64,000 nt of DNA from Flavobacterium sp. (GCF_027531705.1 NZ_JAPZSP010000025.1:17761-81760), one strand, 5' to 3'; numbered from the stretch's first letter, positions 10,050 through 19,118 are shown. Numbers and translations are program-made. Notes: generated by a model not told the origin, from the letters alone.

Positions 10050-12056
10050 CTATTTTATTTTAAAACGCAAACCAGCATAATACATTTGACCAAAAACAGG
10101 CGCATATATAATTGAGGTGTCAAAATGCGTTCCAAAAGGATTATGTTCACCTAAAATAGCGTTTTCTTGTTTGTAGTTCCCAATATTTTCTCCACCAATG
10201 TACATTTCGAATGTGCTTGAAAATGTTCTTGTAATTTGCGTATTCATAACTGCAAACGAAGGCGAAAATGTTGGCAATCTGTCCGCAACTGGATTTGTTG
10301 ACGTTATTGGCAATTGCTGTTTACCTAACCAATTGAATGTATAATCAAATTTCCATTGTTGACCTTTTTCTTTGATATGTGTTTCAAATTCTAGATTTCC
10401 AAAAAACCGATGTTTGGCTTGCAATGGTCGCTGAAAAGTTCCAGATAGATAATCGGTTGCAATGTCATAATACTTGTAGGCCGTTCTCAAATTAAGATGC
10501 TTAATAATTTCTAAATTAAAATCAACTTGCAAACTATTGGCATACGAACTTCCTTTTAAATCATAAAACAAAACCTGTTGCGAACTTTGCATAACATCAA
10601 CAATTGCTTGATTTTGAAAATCAGTTCGATAAAAATCAATTGTAAAATCTGCATTTTTTTGAAACAATTTGAAATTTTGTGTAAAACTCAAACCATAGTT
10701 CCAAGCAATTTCTGGATTTAAGCCATAAACTTTTCCGTTCGTATCTAAAACTGAAAACACTCTTGAACTTGCAAAAAGATTTTGATTTTCGGCATAAATA
10801 TTGGCAGCACGTTTTCCTCGACCAGCAGAAAACCTAAACACTGATTTTTCCCAAGGATTGTATTTTACGTGCAATCTTGGTGTAACAAATACTCCTAACC
10901 TATTATGATAATCAACTCGACCACCAAGTGTGTAACTAAACTTATCAAGGTTATCAAAATTATATTCAAAAAAAGCACCAACAGAATTATCGACTCTACT
11001 AACATCGTTTAGATTCACAAATTCGGCATATTTATCATAAGTGAAATTCAATCCCGTCGAAAATTTATGCATCGTATTATTGATGATTGAATTAAAAATT
11101 AAATTTGAATAATAACTTTGTTGCTTTATATCATATTGATTTAATCCAAAATAAGAATCTTGATTATGATTGCTAAAAGCGTTTTGAAAACCAATACTTT
11201 GATAAGGCATGTCTTTGAAAACATACCCAATTTTTGAAGTAAAATCCAATCGTTCGGTATTGATTTCTGAACCCCAAAAGTTAGTCGTTAGTTTATCTCT
11301 TTTTTTATCAAAATCAAATTCACCAGTTTGTTTTTCATCTCTCATAAATTTAATATTGAAAAAAGAAACCCAACCCGTTTCGGCATTAGAATACTGCCAA
11401 CGATTGGTAACATTTACTTGTTTACCGATTGGATTATCAAGAAAATGATCATGATTCATATCGTTTTTGGCAACTCTTGTATTTCCGTGAAGAAACAAAC
11501 TTGTCGCCCATTTATCGGATATTTTTTTAGTGAAATGTGTATTCAATTCAAACCTTGAATCGGTTGAACCATAAGCATTCAGAAAAAACGGAATGTCTTT
11601 TAGTGGTTTTAATAATTCGGTATTTATTTGTCCCGAAATGCTTTCATAACCATTTACGACACTTCCTGCACCTTTTGTGATTTGGATACTTTCAACCCAA
11701 GTTCCTGGCGTAAATGATAATCCGTATGCTTGTGAAGCACCACGAACCGAAGGAATATTTTCTTCTGTAATCATCAAATACGGGCTTGTTAAACCTAACA
11801 TTTTAATTTGTTTGGTTCCTGTCAAAGCATCCGAAAAATTAACATCGATTGATGGATTGGTTTCAAAACTTTCGGCAAGGTTGCAACAAGCCGCTTTTAA
11901 TAATTCCTTGCTCGAAACTAACGTAGTATTTGAAGTAAGCGATAGTGATTTTTTAATTCCTTTTTGCTTTTTTTCTACCTTTACTTCCTCTAAATTTTCT
12001 TGAGAAAAAGCGATTGTAGAAAAAAGGAATATTGCGAATAACGCATATTTTTTCAT
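10050..12056 (-). CDS. TonB-dependent outer-membrane receptor, probably metal-linked
   Basis: This 668-aa receptor has a signal peptide (ending IAFSQ), a plug domain (about 45-155, including MLGLTSPYLMITEENIPSVRG) and a 22-strand-type barrel with many aromatic strand ends. It lacks the N-terminal carboxypeptidase-like domain of SusC proteins. The plug contains AACCNLAESFETNPS, a Cys pair seen in receptors next to HYC_CC_PP and HMA genes. Those two neighbours suggest import or sensing of copper or a metal chelate; the substrate is inferred from context only. Confidence 0.9.
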   Translation of the reverse strand: MKKYALFAIFLFSTIAFSQENLEEVKVEKKQKGIKKSLSLTSNTTLVSSKELLKAACCNLAESFETNPSIDVNFSDALTGTKQIKMLGLTSPYLMITEENIPSVRGASQAYGLSFTPGTWVESIQITKGAGSVVNGYESISGQINTELLKPLKDIPFFLNAYGSTDSRFELNTHFTKKISDKWATSLFLHGNTRVAKNDMNHDHFLDNPIGKQVNVTNRWQYSNAETGWVSFFNIKFMRDEKQTGEFDFDKKRDKLTTNFWGSEINTERLDFTSKIGYVFKDMPYQSIGFQNAFSNHNQDSYFGLNQYDIKQQSYYSNLIFNSIINNTMHKFSTGLNFTYDKYAEFVNLNDVSRVDNSVGAFFEYNFDNLDKFSYTLGGRVDYHNRLGVFVTPRLHVKYNPWEKSVFRFSAGRGKRAANIYAENQNLFASSRVFSVLDTNGKVYGLNPEIAWNYGLSFTQNFKLFQKNADFTIDFYRTDFQNQAIVDVMQSSQQVLFYDLKGSSYANSLQVDFNLEIIKHLNLRTAYKYYDIATDYLSGTFQRPLQAKHRFFGNLEFETHIKEKGQQWKFDYTFNWLGKQQLPITSTNPVADRLPTFSPSFAVMNTQITRTFSSTFEMYIGGENIGNYKQENAILGEHNPFGTHFDTSIIYAPVFGQMYYAGLRFKIK

Positions 12057-12107
12057 GTTTTAAAATTTTAATATTTATAATAGTTGTAACTAATTAAATA
12101 TCAAATT

Positions 12108-12497
12108 TTAACCAAAAAGCGTGAATTGACAATAGAGTTTGTAGAATGGCGGCGCATTAGCATCGCAATAGTAAGTAACATTTTGAGTTGTTACAGTTGT
12201 TGGTGAAAAAACAAAATCAAAAGAGTTGAAATCCTGAAAAACAAAAACCGAATCTAAATTGAAAGAAATAGTTTTAATAACTACTTTCTCCGTTTTACTT
12301 TCAAGCTTTACTTCTTTATCCGAACAACATTTTTTGTGTGTTGCTTGTTCCTTTGCACAGCAAGATTTTGCTTTTTTTACAGGCATCTTGCACACTTCCT
12401 CTTTTGAAAAAACAGAAGAAATTGCGGCAATTTTCCCTTCGCAATAATGCACATTAAAAGCCAATCCCGAATTGGAAACCAAAACGAAAAATGCCAA
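12108..12497 (-). CDS. HYC_CC_PP family protein (start uncertain)
   Basis: The sequence has all three naming motifs: HYC in FNVHYCEGKI, two CC pairs (KSCC, KKCC), and PP in DANAPPFYKLYCQFTLFG. It is a small secreted or membrane protein of unknown role that occurs beside metal TonB receptors. There is no ATG at the N-terminus. The track uses TTG at 12497, giving a signal peptide without basic residues. The frame stays open upstream to a stop at 12539, and an ATT at 12521 would add RKHISLFL, a normal signal peptide start. Confidence 0.85.
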   Translation of the reverse strand: MAFFVLVSNSGLAFNVHYCEGKIAAISSVFSKEEVCKMPVKKAKSCCAKEQATHKKCCSDKEVKLESKTEKVVIKTISFNLDSVFVFQDFNSFDFVFSPTTVTTQNVTYYCDANAPPFYKLYCQFTLFG

Positions 12498-12531
12498 AAA
12501 TAAACTTATGTGCTTTCTAATTTGAATGAAG

Positions 12532-12539
12532 CAAAGTTA
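12532..12539 (-). promoter_or_regulatory. -7 element upstream of the HYC_CC_PP gene
   Basis: On the minus strand this reads TAACTTTG, fitting TAnnTTTG. The transcript would begin near 12525, so the leader is very short if translation starts at 12521 and about 28 nt if it starts at 12497. No clear -33 TTG was found. Confidence 0.45.
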
Positions 12540-12644
12540 TGAAAAAGAATGGATTGAAATCTTAAAATTTACATAAATGAGAAAACGCCTCCACCAAATA
12601 AGATGAAAGCGCAATCTAACTAAAACAAAAAAACAAACTAATTT

Positions 12645-13187
12645 TTATTCGGTTGCGGTAGCCGAAGAAGCTGCCAATCCAATAAGTAAACCACCTGCTA
12701 TTACACCAGCCACTAACCATCCAGTTCCTTTTGATTTTTTCTGAGTTACAACTGGTGGCTCATAAGTAGCAGCTTTTTGAGTAATTCCTGCTTGCAAAAG
12801 AGGAATATCTTCAGCTTTTATAGCTCTGAAATTTTTATAATTTGCAGGAAAACCACTTACTGAAACAGTCGTTACACCTTTACTTGTTTCTGTTTCAAAT
12901 TTTGGCTCTATTAAAACATCTGAATTGAAGGTTTTAAGAGCGTTTACAACTGCTTCGTGTTTGATAACATCAACTGATTTTTCTAAAATTTTTCCAGATG
13001 AAGTTCCAGATGTCTTCGTATCCTTCACTTCTAAATCGACCAATGTTGGTTTGTGAATGACACCAGCTCCGTAAATATCTAATGTTTTGGCTGTTGCCGA
13101 AGAAGATTTACCTACAGAACATGATGTAAGCATTAGTGTTGCAAGAAATAATGCAATTACTCTTTGATAAGGTTGAATTTTTTTCAT
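12645..13187 (-). CDS. Uncharacterised lipoprotein with C-terminal membrane anchor
   Basis: This 180-aa protein has a lipobox (LMLTSCS, Cys at about 23). The central part (about 40-140) is a soluble domain of unknown family. A hydrophobic segment near the C-terminus (WLVAGVIAGGLLIGLAASS) could be a second anchor or a glycine-zipper. It lies 12 nt downstream of the lipocalin-like gene. The function is not known. Confidence 0.75.
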   Translation of the reverse strand: MKKIQPYQRVIALFLATLMLTSCSVGKSSSATAKTLDIYGAGVIHKPTLVDLEVKDTKTSGTSSGKILEKSVDVIKHEAVVNALKTFNSDVLIEPKFETETSKGVTTVSVSGFPANYKNFRAIKAEDIPLLQAGITQKAATYEPPVVTQKKSKGTGWLVAGVIAGGLLIGLAASSATATE

Positions 13188-13199
13188 GGTTTATTATTT

Positions 13200-13610
13200 T
13201 TATTGTTTTATGTAAACTGACAAATATGTTTCAGATTCGACAACATTTTTTATCACTAATCCTGTAGCATTTAAAGTTACTATTTCACTTATAAAAGTGC
13301 CATCAGCTGTAGTAACTGTTATAGAATTATCATTTACTGTATAATTGTATGAGTAATTTTCACTTTCTGAACAGTTTTCTCCCCAGTAATCAGTTCCGTT
13401 AATTTTATCACTAGTAAAAGAAATCGTTGACATCGTTTCACAAGTTCCATTATTATCTTGAACTCCATTAGTTGAACTCGAAACAAATTTCCAATTTCCA
13501 ATAAGATTTTCTTTGTTTTGGTCAGTCAATGATTTTTCATCCTCTTTATCACAAGCAACAAAGCCTACCATAATGAATGTTAATAAAAATAAAAGTTGAA
13601 TTTTTTTCAT
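13200..13610 (-). CDS. Lipocalin-like lipoprotein
   Basis: Starting at MKKIQLLFLL (13610) rather than the track's 13661 gives 136 aa with a lipobox (VGFVACDK). The mature part has the lipocalin-family opening LIGNWKFVSSS and a run of short beta strands (TISFTSDKI, YNYTVNDNSITV). Such lipoproteins are common in Bacteroidota and are of unknown ligand. The long track start is rejected because it puts the signal peptide internally. Confidence 0.8.
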   Translation of the reverse strand: MKKIQLLFLLTFIMVGFVACDKEDEKSLTDQNKENLIGNWKFVSSSTNGVQDNNGTCETMSTISFTSDKINGTDYWGENCSESENYSYNYTVNDNSITVTTADGTFISEIVTLNATGLVIKNVVESETYLSVYIKQ

Positions 13611-13715
13611 AGTTAAAATGTTTAAGTTAATTAAGTTGAATACAAAACTACCCTTAAACAAATTAAACAGAATTAGGTAAAACCCTAATTTACAATAGTA
13701 TTTTACCTATTATAA

Positions 13716-14156
13716 TTATTTCATTTTTCTCTGATAATAAAAAGCTGGTACAAAAAGAATTAGAAAAATTGGTTGAATAATAAAACGACGTAAATAGAAC
13801 AACGTCATTTTTTCGGCAGGAAAGAATTTCAGTGTAAAAAAGAAACTTACCATCAAAATGATTCCAAAAACCGAAAACAAGAAAATAGAAAACTTGATGA
13901 TTTTATTGTCTTTAAAAATAACATACAACAACGCCAACGAAATCATCGAATTAAGATAAAATCGAAATCCCAAACTCAAGAATAACTTAATAGGATTGGT
14001 TTGAGGCAAAGGCAAGTTAGCATATTCACTTTTGAAATAAATCAAAAAAGGATCATAAAAAATAGTGTTTTCAAAAGCTCTTATAGCTATTAGAAGTAAC
14101 ACTAAAAATATTCCAACACCAACTCGTACTTTATTTTTCAATAGATTTTTTAGCAT
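13716..14156 (-). CDS. Exosortase F system-associated membrane protein
   Basis: This 146-aa protein has four hydrophobic segments (VGIFLVLLLIAIRAF, MISLALLYVIF and two more). It overlaps the xrtF gene by 26 nt, the usual arrangement for this partner of XrtF. The biochemical role is unknown. The call relies mainly on this adjacency and on topology. Confidence 0.85.
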   Translation of the reverse strand: MLKNLLKNKVRVGVGIFLVLLLIAIRAFENTIFYDPFLIYFKSEYANLPLPQTNPIKLFLSLGFRFYLNSMISLALLYVIFKDNKIIKFSIFLFSVFGIILMVSFFFTLKFFPAEKMTLFYLRRFIIQPIFLILFVPAFYYQRKMK

Positions 14157-14688
14157 AAAACGAAAATTTATTTACCCAAATTACCCAAAGCAAAAACACG
14201 GTTCCGTATATCAACAATGGAAACAAAACACCATGAAGAAACTCTTTATATTCAGGAAAATGATACATTAACACAACCAACAAAGCAATTCGTGTAACGT
14301 TTAAAATGTGAATTACAATTATTCCAAAAAGAATGTATACTAAAGTAGTTTTTATTTTTCCTGAAAAAGCTATTATAAAACTAATAAATAAAATTATAAC
14401 GCTTAATCCGTTACAACCTTCAATAACTCTCGCAATCCATTTTTGATTGTAGTTTAGTTTTATACTTGGCTCAGTTGGATGTTTCATAGTTTTAACATCA
14501 CAATCAAAAAGTAAAAGTAACTTTTCTGTTTGATTAGAAACCACTTGTGTGAATCCATCAACTTCATGATTTTTAACATCAAAACTATTCAAATAGCTTT
14601 GATAAATAAAAGTCAAAATCAAATAACTGATTAAGAATTTACCCAAAAACAATAAAAAAGGTTTGTATTCGATTAAATAATGCTTCAC
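14131..14688 (-). CDS. xrtF: Exosortase family protein XrtF
   Basis: This 185-aa membrane enzyme keeps the exosortase catalytic residues: Cys in EGCNGLSV (about 89), Arg in NVTRIALL (about 131) and His in EFLHGVLFP (about 149). Exosortases cut sorting signals and transfer proteins to cell-surface polymers. The start is GTG (cac at 14686-14688). No protein in the window carries an obvious exosortase sorting tail; the two T9SS cargo proteins use a different system. It is divergent from the GAF gene. Confidence 0.92.
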   Translation of the reverse strand: MKHYLIEYKPFLLFLGKFLISYLILTFIYQSYLNSFDVKNHEVDGFTQVVSNQTEKLLLLFDCDVKTMKHPTEPSIKLNYNQKWIARVIEGCNGLSVIILFISFIIAFSGKIKTTLVYILFGIIVIHILNVTRIALLVVLMYHFPEYKEFLHGVLFPLLIYGTVFLLWVIWVNKFSFYAKKSIEK

Positions 14689-14736
14689 TAGAAAATTTTT
14701 AACAAATTTATATATTTTTAAGTTGGGTTAATTAAA

Positions 14737-14744
14737 TACTTTTG
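14737..14744 (+). promoter_or_regulatory. -7 promoter element of the GAF gene
   Basis: TACTTTTG matches TAnnTTTG. It overlaps the TTG that the track uses as start (14742), which argues for the ATG at 14760. Confidence 0.55.
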
Positions 14745-14759
14745 TCAAAATTTAAAAAA

Positions 14760-15215
14760 ATGACATTTCAAGAACTAAAACCATTGATAAGTACAATTGT
14801 TGCAAAAGAAGCTTTTTCAAAAGAAGAAAAACTTCAAGAAATATGCAATTTATTAAAAAATGAAATTAGCTATTACGATTGGGTTGGCTTTTACTTTGCC
14901 AATCACGAAGCTAAAACCTTGCATCTTGGTCCTTATGCTGGTGCAGAAACAGATCATACTGTAATTCCGTTTGGAAAAGGAATTTGTGGTCAAGTAGCTG
15001 TTTCTAATCAAAATTTTGTAGTTCCTGATGTATCGGCACAAGACAACTATATTGCTTGTAGCTTTACGGTTAAATCAGAAATTGTTGTACCGCTTTTCGT
15101 AAATGGAATCAACATAGGTCAAATAGACATTGACAGTCATGTTCTTGATCCATTTACTAATGAAGATGAAGCGTTTTTAGAATATGTAAATCAAGAAGTT
15201 ACGAAACTTTATTAG
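14760..15215 (+). CDS. GAF domain protein, free methionine-(R)-sulfoxide reductase-like
   Basis: This 151-aa single GAF domain resembles E. coli fRMsr (YebR), which reduces free methionine-R-sulfoxide. It has WVGFYF, the GKGICGQVA cysteine (about 83) and the IACSF cysteine (about 103) before SEIVVPLF. Of the three cysteines known for the E. coli enzyme, I see the two that matter most and not the third. The ATG at 14760 is preferred over TTG 14742, which lies in the promoter. Confidence 0.87.
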   Translation: MTFQELKPLISTIVAKEAFSKEEKLQEICNLLKNEISYYDWVGFYFANHEAKTLHLGPYAGAETDHTVIPFGKGICGQVAVSNQNFVVPDVSAQDNYIACSFTVKSEIVVPLFVNGINIGQIDIDSHVLDPFTNEDEAFLEYVNQEVTKLY

Positions 15216-15230
15216 AAATTCAAAAAAATT

Positions 15231-15258
15231 CGTATTTCGTATTTCGTAATTCGTATTT
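15231..15258 (+). repeat. Phased 7-nt tract upstream of rpsO
   Basis: CGTATTT, CGTATTT, CGTAATT and CGTATTT follow in exact 7-nt register. It ends just before the rpsO -7 element. Confidence 0.75.
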
Positions 15259-15263
15259 TTTTT

Positions 15264-15271
15264 TACCTTTG
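15264..15271 (+). promoter_or_regulatory. -7 promoter element of rpsO
   Basis: TACCTTTG fits TAnnTTTG. The -33 region falls in the 7-nt repeat tract and has no TTG, so the tract may have replaced it. The leader before rpsO would be about 50 nt. Confidence 0.6.
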
Positions 15272-15327
15272 CACACGAATTAGGAAACGCCTAGTTCATA
15301 CATAATAATCATTTAAAGAATATTGGC

Positions 15328-15594
15328 ATGTACTTAACTAAAGAAGTTAAAGCAGAAATCTTCGCTAAACACGGAGAAGCAACAAACACAGGAAAATCTG
15401 AAGCACAGATTGCCTTGTTTACATTTAGAATCAATCACTTAACTGAGCACTTGAAAAAAAATCGTCACGATTATAATACAGAGCGTTCATTGGTAAAGTT
15501 GGTAGGTAAAAGAAGAAGTCTTCTTGACTACTTGAAGAAAACCGAAATCAACAGATATCGTGAGATTATAAAAGTATTAGGAATTAGAAAATAA
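15328..15594 (+). CDS. rpsO: 30S ribosomal protein S15
   Basis: The 88-aa protein has the conserved core TGKSEAQIALFTFRINHLTEHL and LVGKRRSLLDYLKK. It binds 16S rRNA early in small-subunit assembly. A terminator separates it from pnp, the conserved neighbour of rpsO in many bacteria. Confidence 0.99.
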   Translation: MYLTKEVKAEIFAKHGEATNTGKSEAQIALFTFRINHLTEHLKKNRHDYNTERSLVKLVGKRRSLLDYLKKTEINRYREIIKVLGIRK

Positions 15595-15603
15595 TTCAAA
15601 TAT

Positions 15604-15633
15604 AAAGAGGTGCTCACGCGCCTCTTTTTTTTT
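15604..15633 (+). terminator. Terminator after rpsO
   Basis: AAAGAGG (15604-15610) pairs with CCTCTTT (15621-15627) around a GC-containing inner stem and is followed by a run of T. Confidence 0.85.
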
Positions 15634-15689
15634 AAATAAAAATAGAATATTTCCATTAGGGGTAAGAATAAAAAAGTTTAGTTTTTCAT

Positions 15690-15735
15690 TGGGTTTTAGG
15701 CAATAACTACGCAACAACAACACAACTAAAACCCA
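15690..15735 (+). promoter_or_regulatory. Stem-loop in the pnp 5' leader
   Basis: TGGGTTTTAG (15690-15699) pairs perfectly with CTAAAACCCA (15726-15735) across a 26-nt loop, 24 nt before the pnp ATG. In E. coli the pnp leader forms a stem cut by RNase III for autoregulation. A similar role here is inferred from position. Confidence 0.5.
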
Positions 15736-15759
15736 TGTTTAACTTAGAGAATTAAATTT

Positions 15760-17910
15760 ATGATTCCACAATTGTTTGTAGAAAAAATCGATTTAGGTGA
15801 TGGCAGAAGCATCACAATCGAGACAGGACGTTTGGCCAAACAAGCTGACGGTTCTGTAGTAGTAAGAATTGGAAATACTGTTATCTTAGGTACAGTAGTT
15901 TCCGCAAGAAAAGCAAGTCCAGGTATCGATTTTTTACCGTTAACAGTAGATTATCGTGAAAAATTTGCAGCAGCAGGTCGTTTCCCTGGTGGTTTCTTCA
16001 AAAGAGAAGCGCGCCCAAGTGATAGCGAAGTGCTAACAATGAGATTAGTTGACCGTGTTTTACGTCCACTTTTCCCATCAGATTACCATGCAGAAGTTCA
16101 AGTTATGATTCAATTAATGTCTCATGATGATGAAGTTATGCCAGATGCATTAGCAGGTTTAGCAGCTTCGGCAGCACTTGCCTTATCTGACATTCCTTTT
16201 GAAACTTTGATTTCTGAAGCTAGAGTTGGAAGAATTGACGGTAAATTTGTCATCAATCCATCAAGAGCACAATTAGAATTATCAGATATTGATATGATGA
16301 TTGGAGCTTCTAGAGATTCTATCGCAATGGTAGAAGGAGAAATGAAAGAAATTTCAGAAAAAGAAATGGTAGAAGCAATTAAATTTGCTCACGAACATAT
16401 TAAAGTACAAATTGACGCTCAAGAAAGATTGGCAGCAGCATTTGGAAAAAAAGAAGTTCGTACTTATGAACAAGAAAAATCAGATGATGCAATTTACGCT
16501 AAAGTTAGAGAAGCATCTTACGATAAAATTTATGCAATTGCTAGCAAAGGTTCGGCTAAACACGAACGTTCAGCTGCATTTGATGCTGTAAAAGAAGAAG
16601 TAAAAGCGTTGTTTACAGAAGAAGAATTAGCAGAAAATGGCGATTTAGTTGGAAAATATTTCTACAAAGTCAACAAAGAAGCTGTTCGTAATGTAACTTT
16701 AGATTTAGGAACTCGTCTTGACGGAAGAAAAACTACAGAAATTCGTCCTATTTGGAGTGAAGTAAATTATTTACCATCCGTTCACGGTTCGGCATTGTTT
16801 ACTCGTGGAGAAACTCAAGCATTGGCAACAGCAACTTTAGGAACATCTAGAGAAGCTAACCAAATTGATTCACCATCTGAACAAGGAGAAGAAAAATTCT
16901 ATTTACACTATAATTTTCCACCATTTTCAACAGGAGAAGCTCGTCCGTTAAGAGGAACTTCAAGAAGAGAAGTTGGTCACGGAAACTTGGCACAAAGAGC
17001 ATTGAAAAACATGATTCCTGCTGATTGTCCTTATACAATTCGTGTGGTTTCTGAAGTATTAGAATCCAACGGTTCTTCTTCTATGGCAACAGTTTGTGCT
17101 GGAACATTATCATTAATGGACGCTGGAATTCAAATGATTCGTCCTGTTTCTGGAATTGCAATGGGATTGATTACTGACGGAGATCGTTTTGCGGTTTTAT
17201 CTGATATTTTAGGTGATGAAGATCATTTAGGAGATATGGATTTCAAGGTAACTGGAACTTCTGAAGGAATTACAGCTTGTCAAATGGACATCAAAATTGA
17301 TGGATTGAAATATGAAATCATGGAGCAAGCTTTGGCTCAAGCTCGTGATGGACGTTTACATATTTTAGGAAAAATATTAGAAACGCTGCCTCAACCAAAT
17401 AGTGATGTTAAAGTTCACGCTCCAAAAATCATCATGCGTACCATTCCTGGTGCTTTCATTGGTGCCTTAATTGGACCTGGTGGAAAAGTGATTCAAGAAT
17501 TGCAAAAAGCTACTGGAACAACTATAGTTATTAATGAAGTTGACGAACAAGGTGTTGTTGAAATCTTAGGAACTGATCCAGATGGAATTGCAGCTGTTTT
17601 AGCTAAAATTGATTCTATCATCTTCAAACCACAAATGGGTGAAGCTTACGAAGTAAAAGTAATAAAAATGCTTGATTTTGGTGCTGTGGTAGAATACACT
17701 GCTGCTCCAGGAAACGAAGTTTTATTACACGTATCAGAATTAGCTTGGGAAAGAACAGAAAATGTTACTGATGTAGTTAATATGGGCGATGTGTTTATGG
17801 TGAAATATTTAGGTATTGATCCAAAAACTAGAAAAGAAAAAGTTTCTAGAAAAGCACTTTTACCAAGACCTCCAAGAGAAGAAAATAAAATTACTCCTAA
17901 AGCGGAATAA
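15760..17910 (+). CDS. pnp: Polyribonucleotide nucleotidyltransferase (PNPase)
   Basis: The 716-aa enzyme has two RNase PH domains (about 1-220 and 310-540, with [14 protein letters not shown] and [15 protein letters not shown] in the second). A KH domain follows ([21 protein letters not shown], about 562-582), then an S1 domain ([12 protein letters not shown]). It degrades RNA 3' to 5' using phosphate. The start and length are canonical. A shared terminator follows within 20 nt. Confidence 0.98.
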   Translation: MIPQLFVEKIDLGDGRSITIETGRLAKQADGSVVVRIGNTVILGTVVSARKASPGIDFLPLTVDYREKFAAAGRFPGGFFKREARPSDSEVLTMRLVDRVLRPLFPSDYHAEVQVMIQLMSHDDEVMPDALAGLAASAALALSDIPFETLISEARVGRIDGKFVINPSRAQLELSDIDMMIGASRDSIAMVEGEMKEISEKEMVEAIKFAHEHIKVQIDAQERLAAAFGKKEVRTYEQEKSDDAIYAKVREASYDKIYAIASKGSAKHERSAAFDAVKEEVKALFTEEELAENGDLVGKYFYKVNKEAVRNVTLDLGTRLDGRKTTEIRPIWSEVNYLPSVHGSALFTRGETQALATATLGTSREANQIDSPSEQGEEKFYLHYNFPPFSTGEARPLRGTSRREVGHGNLAQRALKNMIPADCPYTIRVVSEVLESNGSSSMATVCAGTLSLMDAGIQMIRPVSGIAMGLITDGDRFAVLSDILGDEDHLGDMDFKVTGTSEGITACQMDIKIDGLKYEIMEQALAQARDGRLHILGKILETLPQPNSDVKVHAPKIIMRTIPGAFIGALIGPGGKVIQELQKATGTTIVINEVDEQGVVEILGTDPDGIAAVLAKIDSIIFKPQMGEAYEVKVIKMLDFGAVVEYTAAPGNEVLLHVSELAWERTENVTDVVNMGDVFMVKYLGIDPKTRKEKVSRKALLPRPPREENKITPKAE

Positions 17911-17929
17911 TAAATTTTCCATATAAATA

Positions 17930-17967
17930 AAAACCCCAATTCATTTAGTTGAATTGGGGTTTTGGTT
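17930..17967. terminator. Bidirectional terminator pnp / desaturase (hairpin family copy 1)
   Basis: AAAACCCCAATTC (17930-17942) pairs perfectly with GAATTGGGGTTTT (17951-17963), loop ATTTAGTT. It serves both converging genes, and its right arm encodes the last residues of the desaturase. Near-copies occur at 20706 and, inverted, at 25108. Confidence 0.88.
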
Positions 17968-19030
17968 TTTTACCCATTTCTTTAAGATGTTTGAAATGAG
18001 ATTTCATCATATTTAAAAGTGTCTTATTATGATATGGTAATTGAAAACTTAAAGTCTCTTTTTCAATAATAGGATTTATCAAATCGTAAGAGGTATGACA
18101 TAAATTTGGAAACAAATGATGAGCAGCATGACAATTTGCGCCTCCACTTAAAAATTGTGCAAAATAATTATTAGCATTCCAATCACAACTTGTTTTCAAT
18201 TGATGAACAGCCCAAGAATCAGTAAGCATATCGTCTGAAATGTCAGGATAAAGAGCTTCCTCAAAAAAATGTGTTCCAACAAGCATTACAACAAACAGTA
18301 ATGAAGTGAAAGCACTTGAAGTCAAGTATGTAATAATTATAAAATAATAATGATTATTTGTAAATAAGATTGGTAAAACTAACACTAACAAAAAATAGAA
18401 AATCTTAAAAGCAGAAAATCTTAAATATAACTCAACCTCATTAACTCCTGCTCTCATCCATTTATACTTTTTAGTAAATAAATATATCCAATCACCAATA
18501 AAAACAGAATGTAGTAATGCCAACATATACACAAAAGGCGCGTAAATATATTGAAAACTATGAAACCATTTTCTTTTATGGCAAGGAGCTAACCTTAAAA
18601 ACGGATTCTCATCAATATCTATATCACTACCTTCAACATTTGCATACAGATGATGAGAACGGATATGACGCAAACCCCATAACAAAGGATCAATACCAAC
18701 CGTAATAAAACTAAAAAAATGTAAAACTTGATTTGCCTTTTTGTTTTTAAATGCTGTATTATGTGAGGCATCATGACCTAAAGAAAATCCAATCAACAAA
18801 CCAGATAATTGAAAAATTAAAAACAATATCCAAAAGTAAAGTTTACTATCACATAAAAAAAGTGACATATAACTTCCGTATGCAACAATAAACCAAAACA
18901 ATCCTTTTATCCAAAAAGAAATTGTTCCATAACTATATTTTGCAACATCAATTTCTGAATAAACTTTGTTTTTTAAAGAAGAATAAAACAATTTTTGATC
19001 AGCAGATTTATTAAATTTTAGTTTTTTCAT
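17945..19030 (-). CDS. Membrane fatty acid desaturase
   Basis: This 361-aa protein has the three histidine boxes of di-iron desaturases: GHDASH (about 91), HIRSHH (about 122) and HAAHH (about 311), set between four hydrophobic segments. It introduces a double bond into acyl chains; regiospecificity cannot be read. The third box has His rather than the Gln of most front-end enzymes. Its last codons overlap the shared terminator. It is divergent from an HTH regulator across 103 nt, so regulation by that protein is likely. This pair lies in the accessory block between pnp and rpoD. Confidence 0.9.
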   Translation of the reverse strand: MKKLKFNKSADQKLFYSSLKNKVYSEIDVAKYSYGTISFWIKGLFWFIVAYGSYMSLFLCDSKLYFWILFLIFQLSGLLIGFSLGHDASHNTAFKNKKANQVLHFFSFITVGIDPLLWGLRHIRSHHLYANVEGSDIDIDENPFLRLAPCHKRKWFHSFQYIYAPFVYMLALLHSVFIGDWIYLFTKKYKWMRAGVNEVELYLRFSAFKIFYFLLVLVLPILFTNNHYYFIIITYLTSSAFTSLLFVVMLVGTHFFEEALYPDISDDMLTDSWAVHQLKTSCDWNANNYFAQFLSGGANCHAAHHLFPNLCHTSYDLINPIIEKETLSFQLPYHNKTLLNMMKSHFKHLKEMGKKPKPQFN

Positions 19031-19055
19031 ACTAATTAGTTTTAAAATTATTCAC

Positions 19056-19063
19056 CAAAACTA
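19056..19063 (-). promoter_or_regulatory. -7 promoter element of the desaturase
   Basis: The minus strand reads TAGTTTTG, fitting TAnnTTTG, 26 nt before the start codon. No TTG is found at a normal -33 distance. Confidence 0.45.
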
Positions 19064-19083
19064 TTGCAATAAACACAATTGAA

Positions 19084-19118
19084 TTGGCGATAAATAATAA
19101 ATAAATTTTATATATTTG
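19084..19118 (+). promoter_or_regulatory. Promoter of the HTH regulator
   Basis: TTG (19084-19086) and TATATTTG (19111-19118) are separated by 24 nt. The predicted transcript begins within about 10 nt of the ATG, so the mRNA would be almost leaderless. Confidence 0.55.

Noticed and set aside
14742-14759. TTG start of the GAF protein
   Set aside because: The TTG is part of the TACTTTTG promoter element; the ATG at 14760 fits family length.
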